Positions 1 through 9,701 of a stretch of 64,000 bases of DNA are shown piece after piece. The DNA comes from Gammaproteobacteria bacterium. Lineage in GTDB: Bacteria; Pseudomonadota; Gammaproteobacteria; Pseudomonadales; Pseudohongiellaceae. The translations under genes were made by a program, and so were the position numbers. The stretch spans positions 1-64,000 of the forward strand of contig JABJIC010000018.1 of the NCBI GenBank assembly GCA_018661465.1, given 5' to 3'. How positions within the stretch are numbered: the first letter of the stretch is position 1; every line of letters starts with the position of its first letter. Under the pieces are notes generated by a model that was not told where the DNA came from, searched no databases, and worked only from the letters and a program-made list of their open reading frames with translations.

Positions 1-2
1 AG

Positions 3-554
3 AAAAAGGCTGCTAAGAAGAAAGCGAAGAAGAAGGTAGCTAAGCGCAAGCCAGCCAAGAAGAAGGCTGCTAAGAAGAAAGCGAAGAAGAAAGTAGCTAA
101 GCGTAAGCCGGCTAAGAAGAAGGCTGCTAAGAAAAAAGCTAAGAAGAAGACAGTTAAGCGCAAGCCAGCCAAGAAGAAGGCTGCTAAGAAGAAAGCGAAG
201 AAGAAAGTAGCTAAGCGTAAGCCGGCTAAGAAGAAAGCTGCTAAGAAGAAGGCAGTGAAGCGCAAGCCAGCTAAGAAGAAGGCTGCTAAGAAGAAAGCGA
301 AGAAGAAAGTAGCTAAGCGTAAGCCGGCTAAGAAGAAAGCTGCCAAGAAGAAAGCGAAGAAGAAGGTAGCTAAGCGCAAGCCAGCCAAGAAGAAGGCTGC
401 TAAGAAGAAAGCGAAGAAGAAAGTAGCTAAGCGTAAGCCAGCTAAGAAGAAAGCTGCCAAGCGTAAGGCTCCAGCCCGTAAGAAGGCTGCAAAGAAGAAA
501 GCTGTAAAGAAAAAGGCCCCAGCAAGAAAGAAGGCTACGCGAAAGCGGAAGTAA
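3..554 (+). CDS. Histone H1-like/AlgP-like Lys-Ala-Pro-rich protein, 5' end truncated by the window
   Basis: Frame 3 is open from the window edge to the TAA at 552-554; KRKPAKKKAAKKKAKKKVA repeats. The GTG at 255 in the ORF track is internal. Confidence 0.8.
   Translation, partial: KKAAKKKAKKKVAKRKPAKKKAAKKKAKKKVAKRKPAKKKAAKKKAKKKTVKRKPAKKKAAKKKAKKKVAKRKPAKKKAAKKKAVKRKPAKKKAAKKKAKKKVAKRKPAKKKAAKKKAKKKVAKRKPAKKKAAKKKAKKKVAKRKPAKKKAAKRKAPARKKAAKKKAVKKKAPARKKATRKRK
42..470 (+). repeat. Tandem 57-bp (19 codon) repeat array, about 8 units, one unit shortened to 45 bp
   Basis: Units begin AAGCG[C/T]AAGCC at 42, 99, 156, 213, 258, 315, 372, 429. Confidence 0.9.
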
Positions 555-635
555 GCCAGCTGGGTAGAGCATAGCCATGCCCCACCATCTCGGTTGACCG
601 CTCATAGATGGTGGGATTTATGCTCAACTCTCCGG

Positions 636-670
636 AAATCCCTGTTGAGATAATCAATGGGGATTTTTTT
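636..670 (+). terminator. Candidate rho-independent terminator after the H1-like gene
   Basis: AAATCCC (636-642) pairs with GGGATTT (660-666) followed by a T run. An upstream IR CCCACCATCT/AGATGGTGGG (581-590/606-615) flanked by GAGCATA/TATGCTC is also present. Confidence 0.5.
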
Positions 671-717
671 ATGCCCGAAACTTAGCCCTTGTCAGGGCAA
701 AGCGGTAAAGTACGCAT

Positions 718-1416
718 ATGCAAAATATCCTCGCAATAGATACCTCTGGACCGATTTGCTCGGTGGCATTACAGAGTTCGGAGCGTACATCCTTTCGCAA
801 AAGTGACGCCCAGAGGCAATCAGCACAACGCATATTGCCTATGATTACCGAGCTTTTGTCAGAACATAAGCTAATGTTGGATGAATTGGATGGGATTTCT
901 GTAATGGCTGGCCCAGGTTCGTTTACGGGATTGAGAATAGGCATAGCGGTAGCTCAAGGCCTGAGTATGACAAAAAACATACCTTTGATTCCTGTATCCA
1001 ACCTTGTTGCTAAAGCGGCAGCTGTTTTTCGTAAGTTGGGAGAGACTTCTCCAGTCGATTCTGCCGTGATATGTGAACTAGCGCGGGAGGGCGAAGTTTA
1101 TTTTGGCGCCTTCCAAAAATCGGAAACATCTGGAGTAAGTTTGCTTGGAATGGAGCAGGTAAGTTTGCCAGAAAATATAATAATCCCAGAAGAGATGGCT
1201 AATATTTCCCAAATCGCTGCCTCTGGCGATGCCTGGACTGAGGATTGTCCCTTACATGGGCAATTAGCACCACACTGTGAGCTTGAAATTGTTTCAGTAG
1301 AGACCACTCTAGACGATTTGCTGGCTCTAGCGAACATAAAGCTCGGGTTGAATGAAACAGTCGTTGGGGCTGAGCTGAGACCGAATTACGTCAAAGAAGA
1401 ATTGGATTACAGCTAA
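718..1416 (+). CDS. tsaB: tRNA threonylcarbamoyladenosine biosynthesis protein TsaB
   Basis: MQNILAIDTSGPICSVAL...GPGSFTGLRIG motif. Confidence 0.95.
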   Translation: MQNILAIDTSGPICSVALQSSERTSFRKSDAQRQSAQRILPMITELLSEHKLMLDELDGISVMAGPGSFTGLRIGIAVAQGLSMTKNIPLIPVSNLVAKAAAVFRKLGETSPVDSAVICELAREGEVYFGAFQKSETSGVSLLGMEQVSLPENIIIPEEMANISQIAASGDAWTEDCPLHGQLAPHCELEIVSVETTLDDLLALANIKLGLNETVVGAELRPNYVKEELDYS

Positions 1417-1487
1417 GTGAGTGTCTTAAAGCTGGTCCTAAAGATCGTTCTAGAAAACGATCTTGAAAACAGAGTAAGGAGTCGATT

Positions 1488-2297
1488 TTGAACCTGGATT
1501 ATTTTCAGGTCAGTTTTCTGGCAATACTACAGGGATTTACAGAATTCCTGCCAATCTCTTCGTCTGGCCATCTTATTTTGCCGACTCTGTTATTTGGTTG
1601 GGAAGATCAGGGTCTGACTTTTGATGTCGCCGTTCATATTGGATCTTTGGCGGCAGTACTTATTTTCTTCCAGCGGGATGTGACCCGATTGTTGCATGCC
1701 TGGCTAGGCAGCATCTTTTCCCAGAGGCATAGCTCTGATTCACGTTTGGCATGGATGCTCTTCGTTGCAACTATTCCTGCCGGTCTTGCCGGGCTCTTGC
1801 TTGGCAACTATGTAGAGCAGTATGCGCGCTCCTTACCAATAATCGCCGCAGCTTCGTGGCTGTTCGCTGGCTTACTTTTCTGGGCCGACCGTGGCAGCAA
1901 AGAAGAACGAAGCATGGACGACTTGAGCTGGAAAGCCGTCATTTTTATCGGGCTTGCTCAGGCTTTGGCATTGATTCCTGGGACCTCTCGTTCGGGAGTA
2001 ACTATGACAGCAGCACTTTTTTGCCATCTTGATCGAAAAGAAGCCGCTCGATTTTCCTTTTTGTTATCCATCCCAATAATCATGGCGAGCGGATTGCTGA
2101 GAGGGGCAGACCTGATTAGCGCAGAGACAGTTGCAATCCAATGGCCAGTGCTTATCTATTCCATATTGCTCTCGGCGGCAGTTGCCTATCTCTGTATTCA
2201 TTATTTCCTGCAACTCATTGAACGAATCGGTTTTCTACCTTTTGTGCTGTATAGAATGGTGTTGGGTCTGCTCCTTATCGGTGTCTGGCTGGTATGA
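1488..2297 (+). CDS. uppP: Undecaprenyl-diphosphatase UppP/BacA
   Basis: LQGFTEFLPISSSGHLIL and PGTSRSGVTMTAAL motifs; TTG start in the track. Confidence 0.95.
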   Translation: MNLDYFQVSFLAILQGFTEFLPISSSGHLILPTLLFGWEDQGLTFDVAVHIGSLAAVLIFFQRDVTRLLHAWLGSIFSQRHSSDSRLAWMLFVATIPAGLAGLLLGNYVEQYARSLPIIAAASWLFAGLLFWADRGSKEERSMDDLSWKAVIFIGLAQALALIPGTSRSGVTMTAALFCHLDRKEAARFSFLLSIPIIMASGLLRGADLISAETVAIQWPVLIYSILLSAAVAYLCIHYFLQLIERIGFLPFVLYRMVLGLLLIGVWLV

Positions 2298-3091
2298 GTT
2301 CCGTATCAGAAGCAGCAATAGTTTTGTATCAGCAGGGCGTTGAGGCCAGCGAAGAAGAAAAGGCTCTTGCCAATGAATTGAATCTCAAACTTCTTGCCAA
2401 TAGTGAAGGGTTCGCTAACAACGAAGAGCTTGCTAGTGCAGCTGATTGTTATCTTCAGATTAAGCCCTGTGGTTTATGCCTCATAGTCAAAGATGGGAAC
2501 AGCTTCACCTCCACTCATGTGGATTTTGCGGATGCGAAGTTAAATTATCGCGTTCAAGATAAAGGCAAGACTCAAAATATAGCGAAGGCGGTGGGGTTGA
2601 AAGGTTCAGTTCTGCCCTCGGTACTGGATGCGACGGCTGGATTGGGAAAGGATGCATATCTATTAGCTAGTATGGGATGTGAGTTGGCGATGCTTGAACG
2701 TTCGCCGATTGTTTACAAGTTGCTGGTTGATGGTATTGAGAGAGCGGCGAAGGAATCACAAACAATTCGGCAGCGCATAGCAAGAATGCACTTGCGCAAC
2801 GATGATTTTCTTCAGTCCGAAGGTGTAATGGACAAATATGATGTTGTATATCTTGACCCGATGTTCCCAGTTAGGTCTAAGAGCGCTAAGGTAAAGAAAG
2901 AGATGTTCGCACTACAGAAGTTGCTGGGTAGTGATGATGAGAGTCTTGATTGGTTGGGTAAAGCGAGGACGCTGGCAAAAAAGCGCATCGTTGTGAAGCG
3001 TGCAAAATTGTCTTCTTTCCTCGGAGGGGAAAAACCGGATATTCAGTTTAAGGGAAGCAGTAGCCGATACGATGTCTACTTAGTGACCTGA
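2294..3091 (+). CDS. rsmJ: 16S rRNA (guanine1516-N2)-methyltransferase RsmJ
   Basis: VLDATAGLGKDAYLLASMGCELAMLERSP; 4-bp ATGA overlap with uppP. Confidence 0.9.
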   Translation: MSSVSEAAIVLYQQGVEASEEEKALANELNLKLLANSEGFANNEELASAADCYLQIKPCGLCLIVKDGNSFTSTHVDFADAKLNYRVQDKGKTQNIAKAVGLKGSVLPSVLDATAGLGKDAYLLASMGCELAMLERSPIVYKLLVDGIERAAKESQTIRQRIARMHLRNDDFLQSEGVMDKYDVVYLDPMFPVRSKSAKVKKEMFALQKLLGSDDESLDWLGKARTLAKKRIVVKRAKLSSFLGGEKPDIQFKGSSSRYDVYLVT

Positions 3092-3113
3092 GGCGTGTAT
3101 TTTGGAAAACTTA

Positions 3114-4241
3114 TCAGCTTAGTAGCTTTTCTAGAACGCGCTGGTAAATTTGAGAAAGAGTGTCGAGCTCAGAGACGGCAACACTTTCATTTATTTTGTG
3201 AATAGTGGCATTACAAGGACCCAGTTCCACGAGCTCAGTGCCAGTAGGCGCAATGAAGCGCCCATCGGAAGTGCCACCCGCCGTAGATAGTTCAACCTCG
3301 ATCTTGCATATGTCTCGTATCGCATCGCTCACCGTATCAATCAGTATTCCGCGAGAAGTCAGAAATGGTTCACCAGAGAGATGCCACTGAATGTCATATT
3401 CGATGCCGTCTTTGTCCAGTTCCTCGTGTACAGATTTCTGTATCGCTTCTGCATTAGTTTCGGTGGAGTAACGGAAGTTGAAATCCACTTTCAATTGCTC
3501 TGGGATAACATTGTTTGCGCCGGTTCCGGCATTGATGTTGGAAATCTGAAAACTGGTCGGGGGGAAAGAGTCATTGCCCTGGTCCCACTGTCGTGAACAC
3601 AGTCTCCCTAATGCAGGCAGAGCACTGTGAATCGGATTGGATGCCAATTGGGGGTAAGCGACGTGCCCCTGAATCCCTTTTACCTTCAGCTGACCGCTAA
3701 GTGACCCTCGACGACCTATTTTGATGGAGTCCCCAACTGTTTCTGCGCTGCTGGGTTCGCCAACTAGGCAGTAATCGATATCGGTACCGCGCTGCTTCAA
3801 CGTCTCCATCACTTTGCGGGTGCCATTGATGGCGATACCTTCTTCGTCACTGGTAATGAGAAATGCGATCCGAGCCTTCAGGGCGGGTTTCGAAGAAAGA
3901 AAAGCTTCTACGGCGGTTATCATCGCTGCCAGCGAACCTTTCATGTCCGCGGCTCCTCGCCCAATTAGCATTCCTTCATGTACCGTTGCAGCAAAGGGAG
4001 GGAATTGCCACTCTGTCTCAGGACCTGGAGGAACCACATCGGTATGGCCGGCAAAGACAAACAGAGGGCCATCATCGCCGAGAATCGCCCACAAATTGCT
4101 GACGTCAGCAAATGGAAGGGACTCGATGCTAAAACCCAGAGGAGATAGTCTGTCGGCCATTAGTTGCTGGCAGCCACAGTCTTCCGGTGTAACGGAAGGC
4201 TGTTGAATTAATTGTCTGGCTAAGTCGAGAGTGGATGACAT
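3114..4241 (-). CDS. dapE: Succinyl-diaminopimelate desuccinylase
   Basis: M20 peptidase family motifs FAGHTDVVPPG, GRGAADMKG, TSDEEG; next to dapD. Confidence 0.95.
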   Translation of the reverse strand: MSSTLDLARQLIQQPSVTPEDCGCQQLMADRLSPLGFSIESLPFADVSNLWAILGDDGPLFVFAGHTDVVPPGPETEWQFPPFAATVHEGMLIGRGAADMKGSLAAMITAVEAFLSSKPALKARIAFLITSDEEGIAINGTRKVMETLKQRGTDIDYCLVGEPSSAETVGDSIKIGRRGSLSGQLKVKGIQGHVAYPQLASNPIHSALPALGRLCSRQWDQGNDSFPPTSFQISNINAGTGANNVIPEQLKVDFNFRYSTETNAEAIQKSVHEELDKDGIEYDIQWHLSGEPFLTSRGILIDTVSDAIRDICKIEVELSTAGGTSDGRFIAPTGTELVELGPCNATIHKINESVAVSELDTLSQIYQRVLEKLLS

Positions 4242-4302
4242 GGTATCTTCTTCAGTAACTGTAGTTTCTTAAAAGTTTTTAAATGACCAGCCTAAGAATA
4301 AC

Positions 4303-5346
4303 TTAGTTATGGCCATGCAATTCTGCATTAAGACTGACTGATGATTTAAGCGGCACGCATTCAACTCCGCCGGAGAGAGAGTTACGTCTAAACAACAAAT
4401 TCTCCACGCCGCTTAATTCGACAGCCTTGCAGGTTTTGATGTGCTTGCCGGTGTTGTCACGCAAATCCAGTTTGGTTCCTGCTGTAACATATAGCCCGGC
4501 TTCCACGATGCAGCCATCGGCAAGGGGAATACCTATTCCTGCATTCGCGCCTATTAAGCAATTATTGCCAACAGTGATAATTGTCTTGCCACCACCGGAG
4601 AGGGTTCCCATTGTGCTGCAGCCGCCGCCAAGGTCACTATTGGCGCCAACCATAACTCCGGCGGAGATGCGCCCCTCGATCATCGCTGGGCCCTCTGTCC
4701 CCGCATTAAAATTCACAAAGCCTTCGTGCATGACAGTGGTGCCTTCGCCTAAGTAGGCGCCCAGACGAACCCTGGCCGTGTGTGCAATGCGAACACCTTT
4801 TGGCATTACATAGTTGCTCATCTTTGGAAACTTATCCACGGACATGATTTCCAATAGTTCATCATTCAGTCGTGCATCAAGCTGAACCTGGGGCAGATCT
4901 TCCAAATCAATAGCACCACGATTGGTCCATGCGAGATTGTGTAAAACGGCAAATAAACCATCAAGGTTGACGCCGTGAGGTTTAACCAATCTATGGGAAA
5001 GCAGATGCAGTTTTAAATAGGCTTCCGCAACATTTGCAGGAGCTGAATCTTCTTTCAGTATACAAAATATGGCCGTCTTGCTACTGATGGAGAATTTATC
5101 GAGAACGCTCGCAAGTTCCGCTTGATTGGCAGCGGAAAGAGCGCTCTGTAAATTTGCCAGAAGAGAGGAATCCAGCAGGACAACACCGTTGCCGCCATCC
5201 TCTGTCTTGCAAACCGCCGTTATGGCTTCCATCAAAGTCTCTGAGGGTGCAAGCAGGGGCTGAGGATAAAACACCTCTATGATTTCCCCTTTTGAGTTTT
5301 CGGTGGCCAGTCCAAAGCCGATACTGTGTACATTCGAGCTAGTCAT
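4303..5346 (-). CDS. dapD: 2,3,4,5-tetrahydropyridine-2,6-dicarboxylate N-succinyltransferase
   Basis: Hexapeptide-repeat protein with GVRIAHTARVRLGAYLGEGTTVMHEGFVNFNAGT. Confidence 0.95.
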   Translation of the reverse strand: MTSSNVHSIGFGLATENSKGEIIEVFYPQPLLAPSETLMEAITAVCKTEDGGNGVVLLDSSLLANLQSALSAANQAELASVLDKFSISSKTAIFCILKEDSAPANVAEAYLKLHLLSHRLVKPHGVNLDGLFAVLHNLAWTNRGAIDLEDLPQVQLDARLNDELLEIMSVDKFPKMSNYVMPKGVRIAHTARVRLGAYLGEGTTVMHEGFVNFNAGTEGPAMIEGRISAGVMVGANSDLGGGCSTMGTLSGGGKTIITVGNNCLIGANAGIGIPLADGCIVEAGLYVTAGTKLDLRDNTGKHIKTCKAVELSGVENLLFRRNSLSGGVECVPLKSSVSLNAELHGHN

Positions 5347-5402
5347 TGTTGTTTCCTGTGTTTAGCACTCTCTAGCGGGCTGTCTATGACTACAGAAGTT
5401 TT

Positions 5403-5750
5403 CTACTTGAGGAATACCTCAGTCATTTTTTGCTCATTATAGCCGAGTAACCAAGTTTTACTTGTTTCGATTATCGGTCTCTTGATCATCGAGGGTTGTT
5501 CCTGCATCAGGCTGATGGCAATTTTTTCCGTAACAGAGTTTTTAACGGCGTCTGGTAACTTTCTCCAGGTAGTGCCTCGGGTATTGATCAAATCCTTGTA
5601 GTCGAAATGCGTAAGGAAAGTGATAATCAGTTCCTCAGGGCATTGCTGTTTCTTATAATCGTGGAATTCGTACTCGATGTGATGATCATCTAGCCACTTT
5701 TTGCAGCGCTTGATCGTATCACAATTGGGTATGCCGTAGAGGGTAGTCAC
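5403..5750 (-). CDS. ArsC/Spx/YffB-family reductase
   Basis: MTTLYGIPNCDTIKRCKKWLDDHHIEYEFHDYKK; syntenic with dapD/dapE. Confidence 0.9.
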   Translation of the reverse strand: MTTLYGIPNCDTIKRCKKWLDDHHIEYEFHDYKKQQCPEELIITFLTHFDYKDLINTRGTTWRKLPDAVKNSVTEKIAISLMQEQPSMIKRPIIETSKTWLLGYNEQKMTEVFLK

Positions 5751-5797
5751 GAGGGAGTTCCTTGTTCGTCTGCTTCTGTTTTGTTTGCGTTAGTGGC

Positions 5798-8509
5798 TTA
5801 AGTGCTTAGTCGGCTTTCTAACTCGGAATGGATTGCTTCCTGCAATTCATCCGCTCTATCTGAATCTTCCAATAACGCTCCATCCTGGTCGGTAATGAAA
5901 AATAAGTCCTCAACTCTTTCACCTAATGTGGTGATGCGGGCATCTTTCAAAATTATGTCCTTCTCGGCAAATACCTTTCCGATAGATGCAAGAATCCCAG
6001 GCTGGTCCGGGCAGTTAATTTCCAGAGTCGTATAGTCCTTGTTTGTTGAATTGATCACGGCAGTTTCAATTCGATTGCTAAAATATTTGTCTTTGCGAGT
6101 CAGTCGAATGTTTGCTGGGCTGCTTGGCTGTCCTCCCACTGCGAGTTGCCTGATGAGAGATGACTTAATTTCTTCAATTCGCTTGCTGTTGTCTCCGACA
6201 CGTTGGCCGTTACTCTCCAGTACAGTAAAAGTATCCATACAGTGGTCATCTGCCGAGGTAAATATCCTGGCTCCCTGGATATTAAGATTGAGCTTCTCGA
6301 AGACGGCTGTACAGTTAGCAAAAAGGTAATTGCTATTGCTGGTATAGATGAATATCTGTGTCGCGCCTTCTGCGCTATTCTCACTGATGTCTCTGATGGA
6401 AACCAGGGCGCCTTCGCCATCAAATTCTGCGACTACCTCCGTGTGCCAGGCTATATTGCTGGCAGACTCTCGCACAAAATATTCGTCACTGACCTTGCTC
6501 CAGATTTTTGCAATTATGTCAGCGGGGATATTAAGTTCAGCCAGTTTTCCTGAAGCAGATTCTTTCTTGTCTGCGATTCTTTCGGCTCGGTTAACCGGGT
6601 TTTCCAGGCCCTGCCTCAGCACTCTTGCCGTATTTTGATAAAGCTGGCGCATCAGTGTGGCTCGCCAGCTATTCCACATCTCCGGATTGGTGGCCCTAAT
6701 ATCAGCAACGGTCATTGCATAAAGATAATCAAGATGAAGTTTATCGCCGACGATCTTGGCAAACTCAAGAATGACGTCAGGGTCTGAAATATCTTTTCTC
6801 TGAGCGGTCATTGACATAATCAGGTGCTTGTCGACGAGCCAGGTCACCAGTTTTCCGTCCCAGGTGCTGAGTTGATGCCGTTCACAAAAATTCTTAGCGT
6901 CTACCATGCCTAAAGTTGAATGATTGCCGCCGCGCCCCTTGGCAATGTCGTGATACAGGCCGGCAATGTATAACAATTCAATCTTGGGTAAATTACTTAC
7001 TATTTTAGAAGCGAGCGGGTAATTCTCTCTCTCATGGGGGCGGTTAAATGTACGCATATTCTCCACCACTTGAAGGGTGTGAGCATCGACAGTGTAAATA
7101 TGAAATAGATCATGTTGCATCTGCCCCTTGATCTTTCCGAACTCCGGAAGATAGCGTCCGAGGATTCCGTATCGAGACATGCGTCGTAGTTGAAAAGTTA
7201 AGCGGTGGGGTGAACGCAGCAACTCCATAAACAGAGAAGTGTTTCGAATATCAAGTCGAAATTCATCGTCAATCAATCGACGATTGTCCCGTAACAAGCG
7301 AATGGTGGACGCTCTGATCCCTTCGATCTGAGGGTTCTGGGCGAGAAGAACAAACATCTCCAGGATAGCGAAAGGAGTTCGCTCAAATACATTCCCAGAA
7401 CATACTTCGATGTATCCATTGTTTATCTGGAAGCGATTATTAAGAGGCTCAATTCTTACTCTTTCACCTTCGCGCAGAATGGCCTCGTCAAGATGCTGCA
7501 ATAAAACATCATTGAGCTCTCGAAGATTTGCAACTGCGCGGTAATACTGTTGCATCAGTTTCTCGACGCCGAGGCTGTTGTCGTCGTCTTCATATTCGAA
7601 TAATTTTGCCAGCTCTCTTTGCTTGTCGAACAGTAATCGGTCTTCGCGGCGACCTTCGAGCAGGTGCAGCCCATAGCGCAATTTCCACAGAAACTGCTGC
7701 CCTTTATTAATCATCGCTTCTTCAGATTCCTGAAGAAAGCCGAGCTTCACCAGGTCGTTAAATGAACTGGCGTCAAAATGCCGCTTGGCTACCCAGGCGA
7801 TAGTTTGAATGTCACGTAAGCCTCCGGGGGAGGTTTTGACATTGGGCTCAAGGGCATAATCGATATCGTGATATTTTTCATGGCGCGCAATTTGCTCATC
7901 CCATTTTGCCCGCAGGAATTTCTTACTAGGCCAAACTCGCTTGGCTGTAGTGATGCGGTACATTTCCTGTTGCAAGTCACCAGGCCCCGCCAAGGTTCTG
8001 GACTCCATCAGGGCGGTAGCCACTGTGATGTCCTTGATGGCTTCCTGCTTGCATTGTTTGATGGAGCGAACACTCTGGCCAATCTCAAGACCGATGTCCC
8101 ACAACAGTGTGAGGAAGGCACTGATGCAGTCTTTATATTTGGCATGCCTACTGGAGCGAGTGAGTATCAATAAGTCGATATCAGAGTGAGGTAGCAGCTC
8201 GCCACGGCCATAGCCGCCGACAGCTACAAGACTAATATCACCGGGGTTTGGCCATTGCTGTTGCTGCCAGGCAAGCTTGAGAATTTGATCTACAGCCTGG
8301 GCGCGCTGCTCTACGATTTCGCTAATATTCTCATTGCGCCGGTATCGGGAATCGAGAATGTCATTGGCTTGACTTAGTACCGTACGAAAAACCGCAATCT
8401 TGTTGGTGGCGGTAGCGAGTTGGTTCTCTAAATGGGCAGGATCGATAAGAGAGCCATGCCCGCCTTCTACAGGTTCAGAAGGGGCTACTGTGTCATTGTC
8501 CTGGGTCAC
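5798..8509 (-). CDS. glnD: Bifunctional [protein-PII] uridylyltransferase/uridylyl-removing enzyme
   Basis: Nucleotidyltransferase GGYGRGELLPHSDIDLLIL, HD domain, ACT domains. Confidence 0.97.
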   Translation of the reverse strand: MTQDNDTVAPSEPVEGGHGSLIDPAHLENQLATATNKIAVFRTVLSQANDILDSRYRRNENISEIVEQRAQAVDQILKLAWQQQQWPNPGDISLVAVGGYGRGELLPHSDIDLLILTRSSRHAKYKDCISAFLTLLWDIGLEIGQSVRSIKQCKQEAIKDITVATALMESRTLAGPGDLQQEMYRITTAKRVWPSKKFLRAKWDEQIARHEKYHDIDYALEPNVKTSPGGLRDIQTIAWVAKRHFDASSFNDLVKLGFLQESEEAMINKGQQFLWKLRYGLHLLEGRREDRLLFDKQRELAKLFEYEDDDNSLGVEKLMQQYYRAVANLRELNDVLLQHLDEAILREGERVRIEPLNNRFQINNGYIEVCSGNVFERTPFAILEMFVLLAQNPQIEGIRASTIRLLRDNRRLIDDEFRLDIRNTSLFMELLRSPHRLTFQLRRMSRYGILGRYLPEFGKIKGQMQHDLFHIYTVDAHTLQVVENMRTFNRPHERENYPLASKIVSNLPKIELLYIAGLYHDIAKGRGGNHSTLGMVDAKNFCERHQLSTWDGKLVTWLVDKHLIMSMTAQRKDISDPDVILEFAKIVGDKLHLDYLYAMTVADIRATNPEMWNSWRATLMRQLYQNTARVLRQGLENPVNRAERIADKKESASGKLAELNIPADIIAKIWSKVSDEYFVRESASNIAWHTEVVAEFDGEGALVSIRDISENSAEGATQIFIYTSNSNYLFANCTAVFEKLNLNIQGARIFTSADDHCMDTFTVLESNGQRVGDNSKRIEEIKSSLIRQLAVGGQPSSPANIRLTRKDKYFSNRIETAVINSTNKDYTTLEINCPDQPGILASIGKVFAEKDIILKDARITTLGERVEDLFFITDQDGALLEDSDRADELQEAIHSELESRLST

Positions 8510-9279
8510 AGTTGCTCATCAGATCGAACCGTCATCACTTCACAGCCATCCGCAGTGACCGCAAGCGTATGTTCCCACTGTGCAGAGAGTCGACGATCCT
8601 TAGTAGTAACTGTCCAGCCATCACTTTTTGATAACTTGGTGTAGCGAGTGCCGGCATTGAGCATGGGCTCAATGGTAAAAGTCATGCCTTCGACAATGGG
8701 TGTGCCGGTGCCTGCTTTTCCGAAATGCAGAACCTGGGGTTCTTCATGGAATATGCGACCGATGCCATGGCCACAATATTCGCGAACGATAGAATAGTTG
8801 TTGGCTTCACCATGCTGCTGGATGATAGCCCCAATATCTCCCAATGTAGTTCCGGGTCGGACGATTTCGATCGCTTTATAGAGACATTCCTGGGTAACCC
8901 TGATTAATCGTTTGGCATGGTCGGGAGTGTCACCGACGCAAAACATCTTGCTGGTGTCTCCATGAAAGCCGTCCTTTATTACGGTGATATCGATATTGAT
9001 AATATCCCCTGATTTCAATAACTTGCCATCGCTAGGAATACCGTGGCAGATCACGTTGTTAAGTGATGTACAGATAGACTTGGGAAAGCCATTGTAGTTA
9101 AGCGGGGCGGGGATAGCCTTCTGCTCATTGACTATGAAGTCGTGGCAGATGCGATCCAGCTCGCCGGTGCTTACTCCTGGCTGGACATGGGGGCCGATCA
9201 TTTCCAGAACTTGTGCAGCCAGTTTTCCGGCAATACGCATTTTGGAGATATCGTCAGCGGTCTTGATAGTTATGGTCAT
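8506..9279 (-). CDS. map: Type I methionine aminopeptidase
   Basis: NGFPKSICTSLNNVICHGIP and GHGIGRIFHEEP motifs; divergent from rpsB. Confidence 0.97.
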   Translation of the reverse strand: MTITIKTADDISKMRIAGKLAAQVLEMIGPHVQPGVSTGELDRICHDFIVNEQKAIPAPLNYNGFPKSICTSLNNVICHGIPSDGKLLKSGDIINIDITVIKDGFHGDTSKMFCVGDTPDHAKRLIRVTQECLYKAIEIVRPGTTLGDIGAIIQQHGEANNYSIVREYCGHGIGRIFHEEPQVLHFGKAGTGTPIVEGMTFTIEPMLNAGTRYTKLSKSDGWTVTTKDRRLSAQWEHTLAVTADGCEVMTVRSDEQL

Positions 9280-9489
9280 TGGAGTCCCATACTAGTGGCT
9301 TCCTTGCGGTGTTTACCGAATTTTCTTTTTAATTAGTAACAGGTTTATCGAGTGGTATATGTCAGGTGCTTCAAAAGCTCGTTATTGTAATGCAGCGAAT
9401 CCTGCAATAACAAGGCAGAGGTGGCGAATTACCTGCTTTACCGAGGCATCGGCATTAGCCCGGATATATGCTCAAAAAACACAGATTTT

Positions 9490-9701
9490 CTTTTCGTGGG
9501 GGCCTGTATATGGTATAAAGCGGCGCGTTTTCGATGTAGTCCCGTATGGGGTCGAAAAATTCGCAGTAAATATTAACTAAACGTCGCACATATACCGTCA
9601 CATGAGATCTGGGTGCCTCTTTGTGAAATTCTAAGGAATTTCTCTGAATTGGTTGATCCATGGGGTATATGGAAGACCTAACCCGAAACTAAGGAAATAA
9701 C
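9490..9701 (+). promoter_or_regulatory. Probable rpsB promoter and leader
   Basis: GGTATAAAG -10-like box near 9511-9518; long leader with hairpin GAAATTC/GAATTTC (625-631/636-642 of the 9000s) before the rpsB start. Confidence 0.4.

Noticed and set aside
42-470. Regular spaced repeats resembling a CRISPR array
   Set aside because: The repeats are contiguous 57-bp coding units without unique spacers and translate as one Lys/Ala/Pro-rich protein.
567-625. IR CCCACCATCT/AGATGGTGGG as a main terminator
   Set aside because: It lacks an immediate T-run; the following AAATCCC/GGGATTTTTTT hairpin is the better terminator candidate.
3814-4206. 130-aa ORF antisense to dapE, plus many similar antisense ORFs over mutS, glnD and dnaE
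   Set aside because: No recognisable motifs, and they overlap strong housekeeping genes on the other strand.
9359-9580. 73-aa ORF in the map-rpsB divergent region
   Set aside because: It overlaps the presumed rpsB promoter and leader, with no recognisable domain or good ribosome site.
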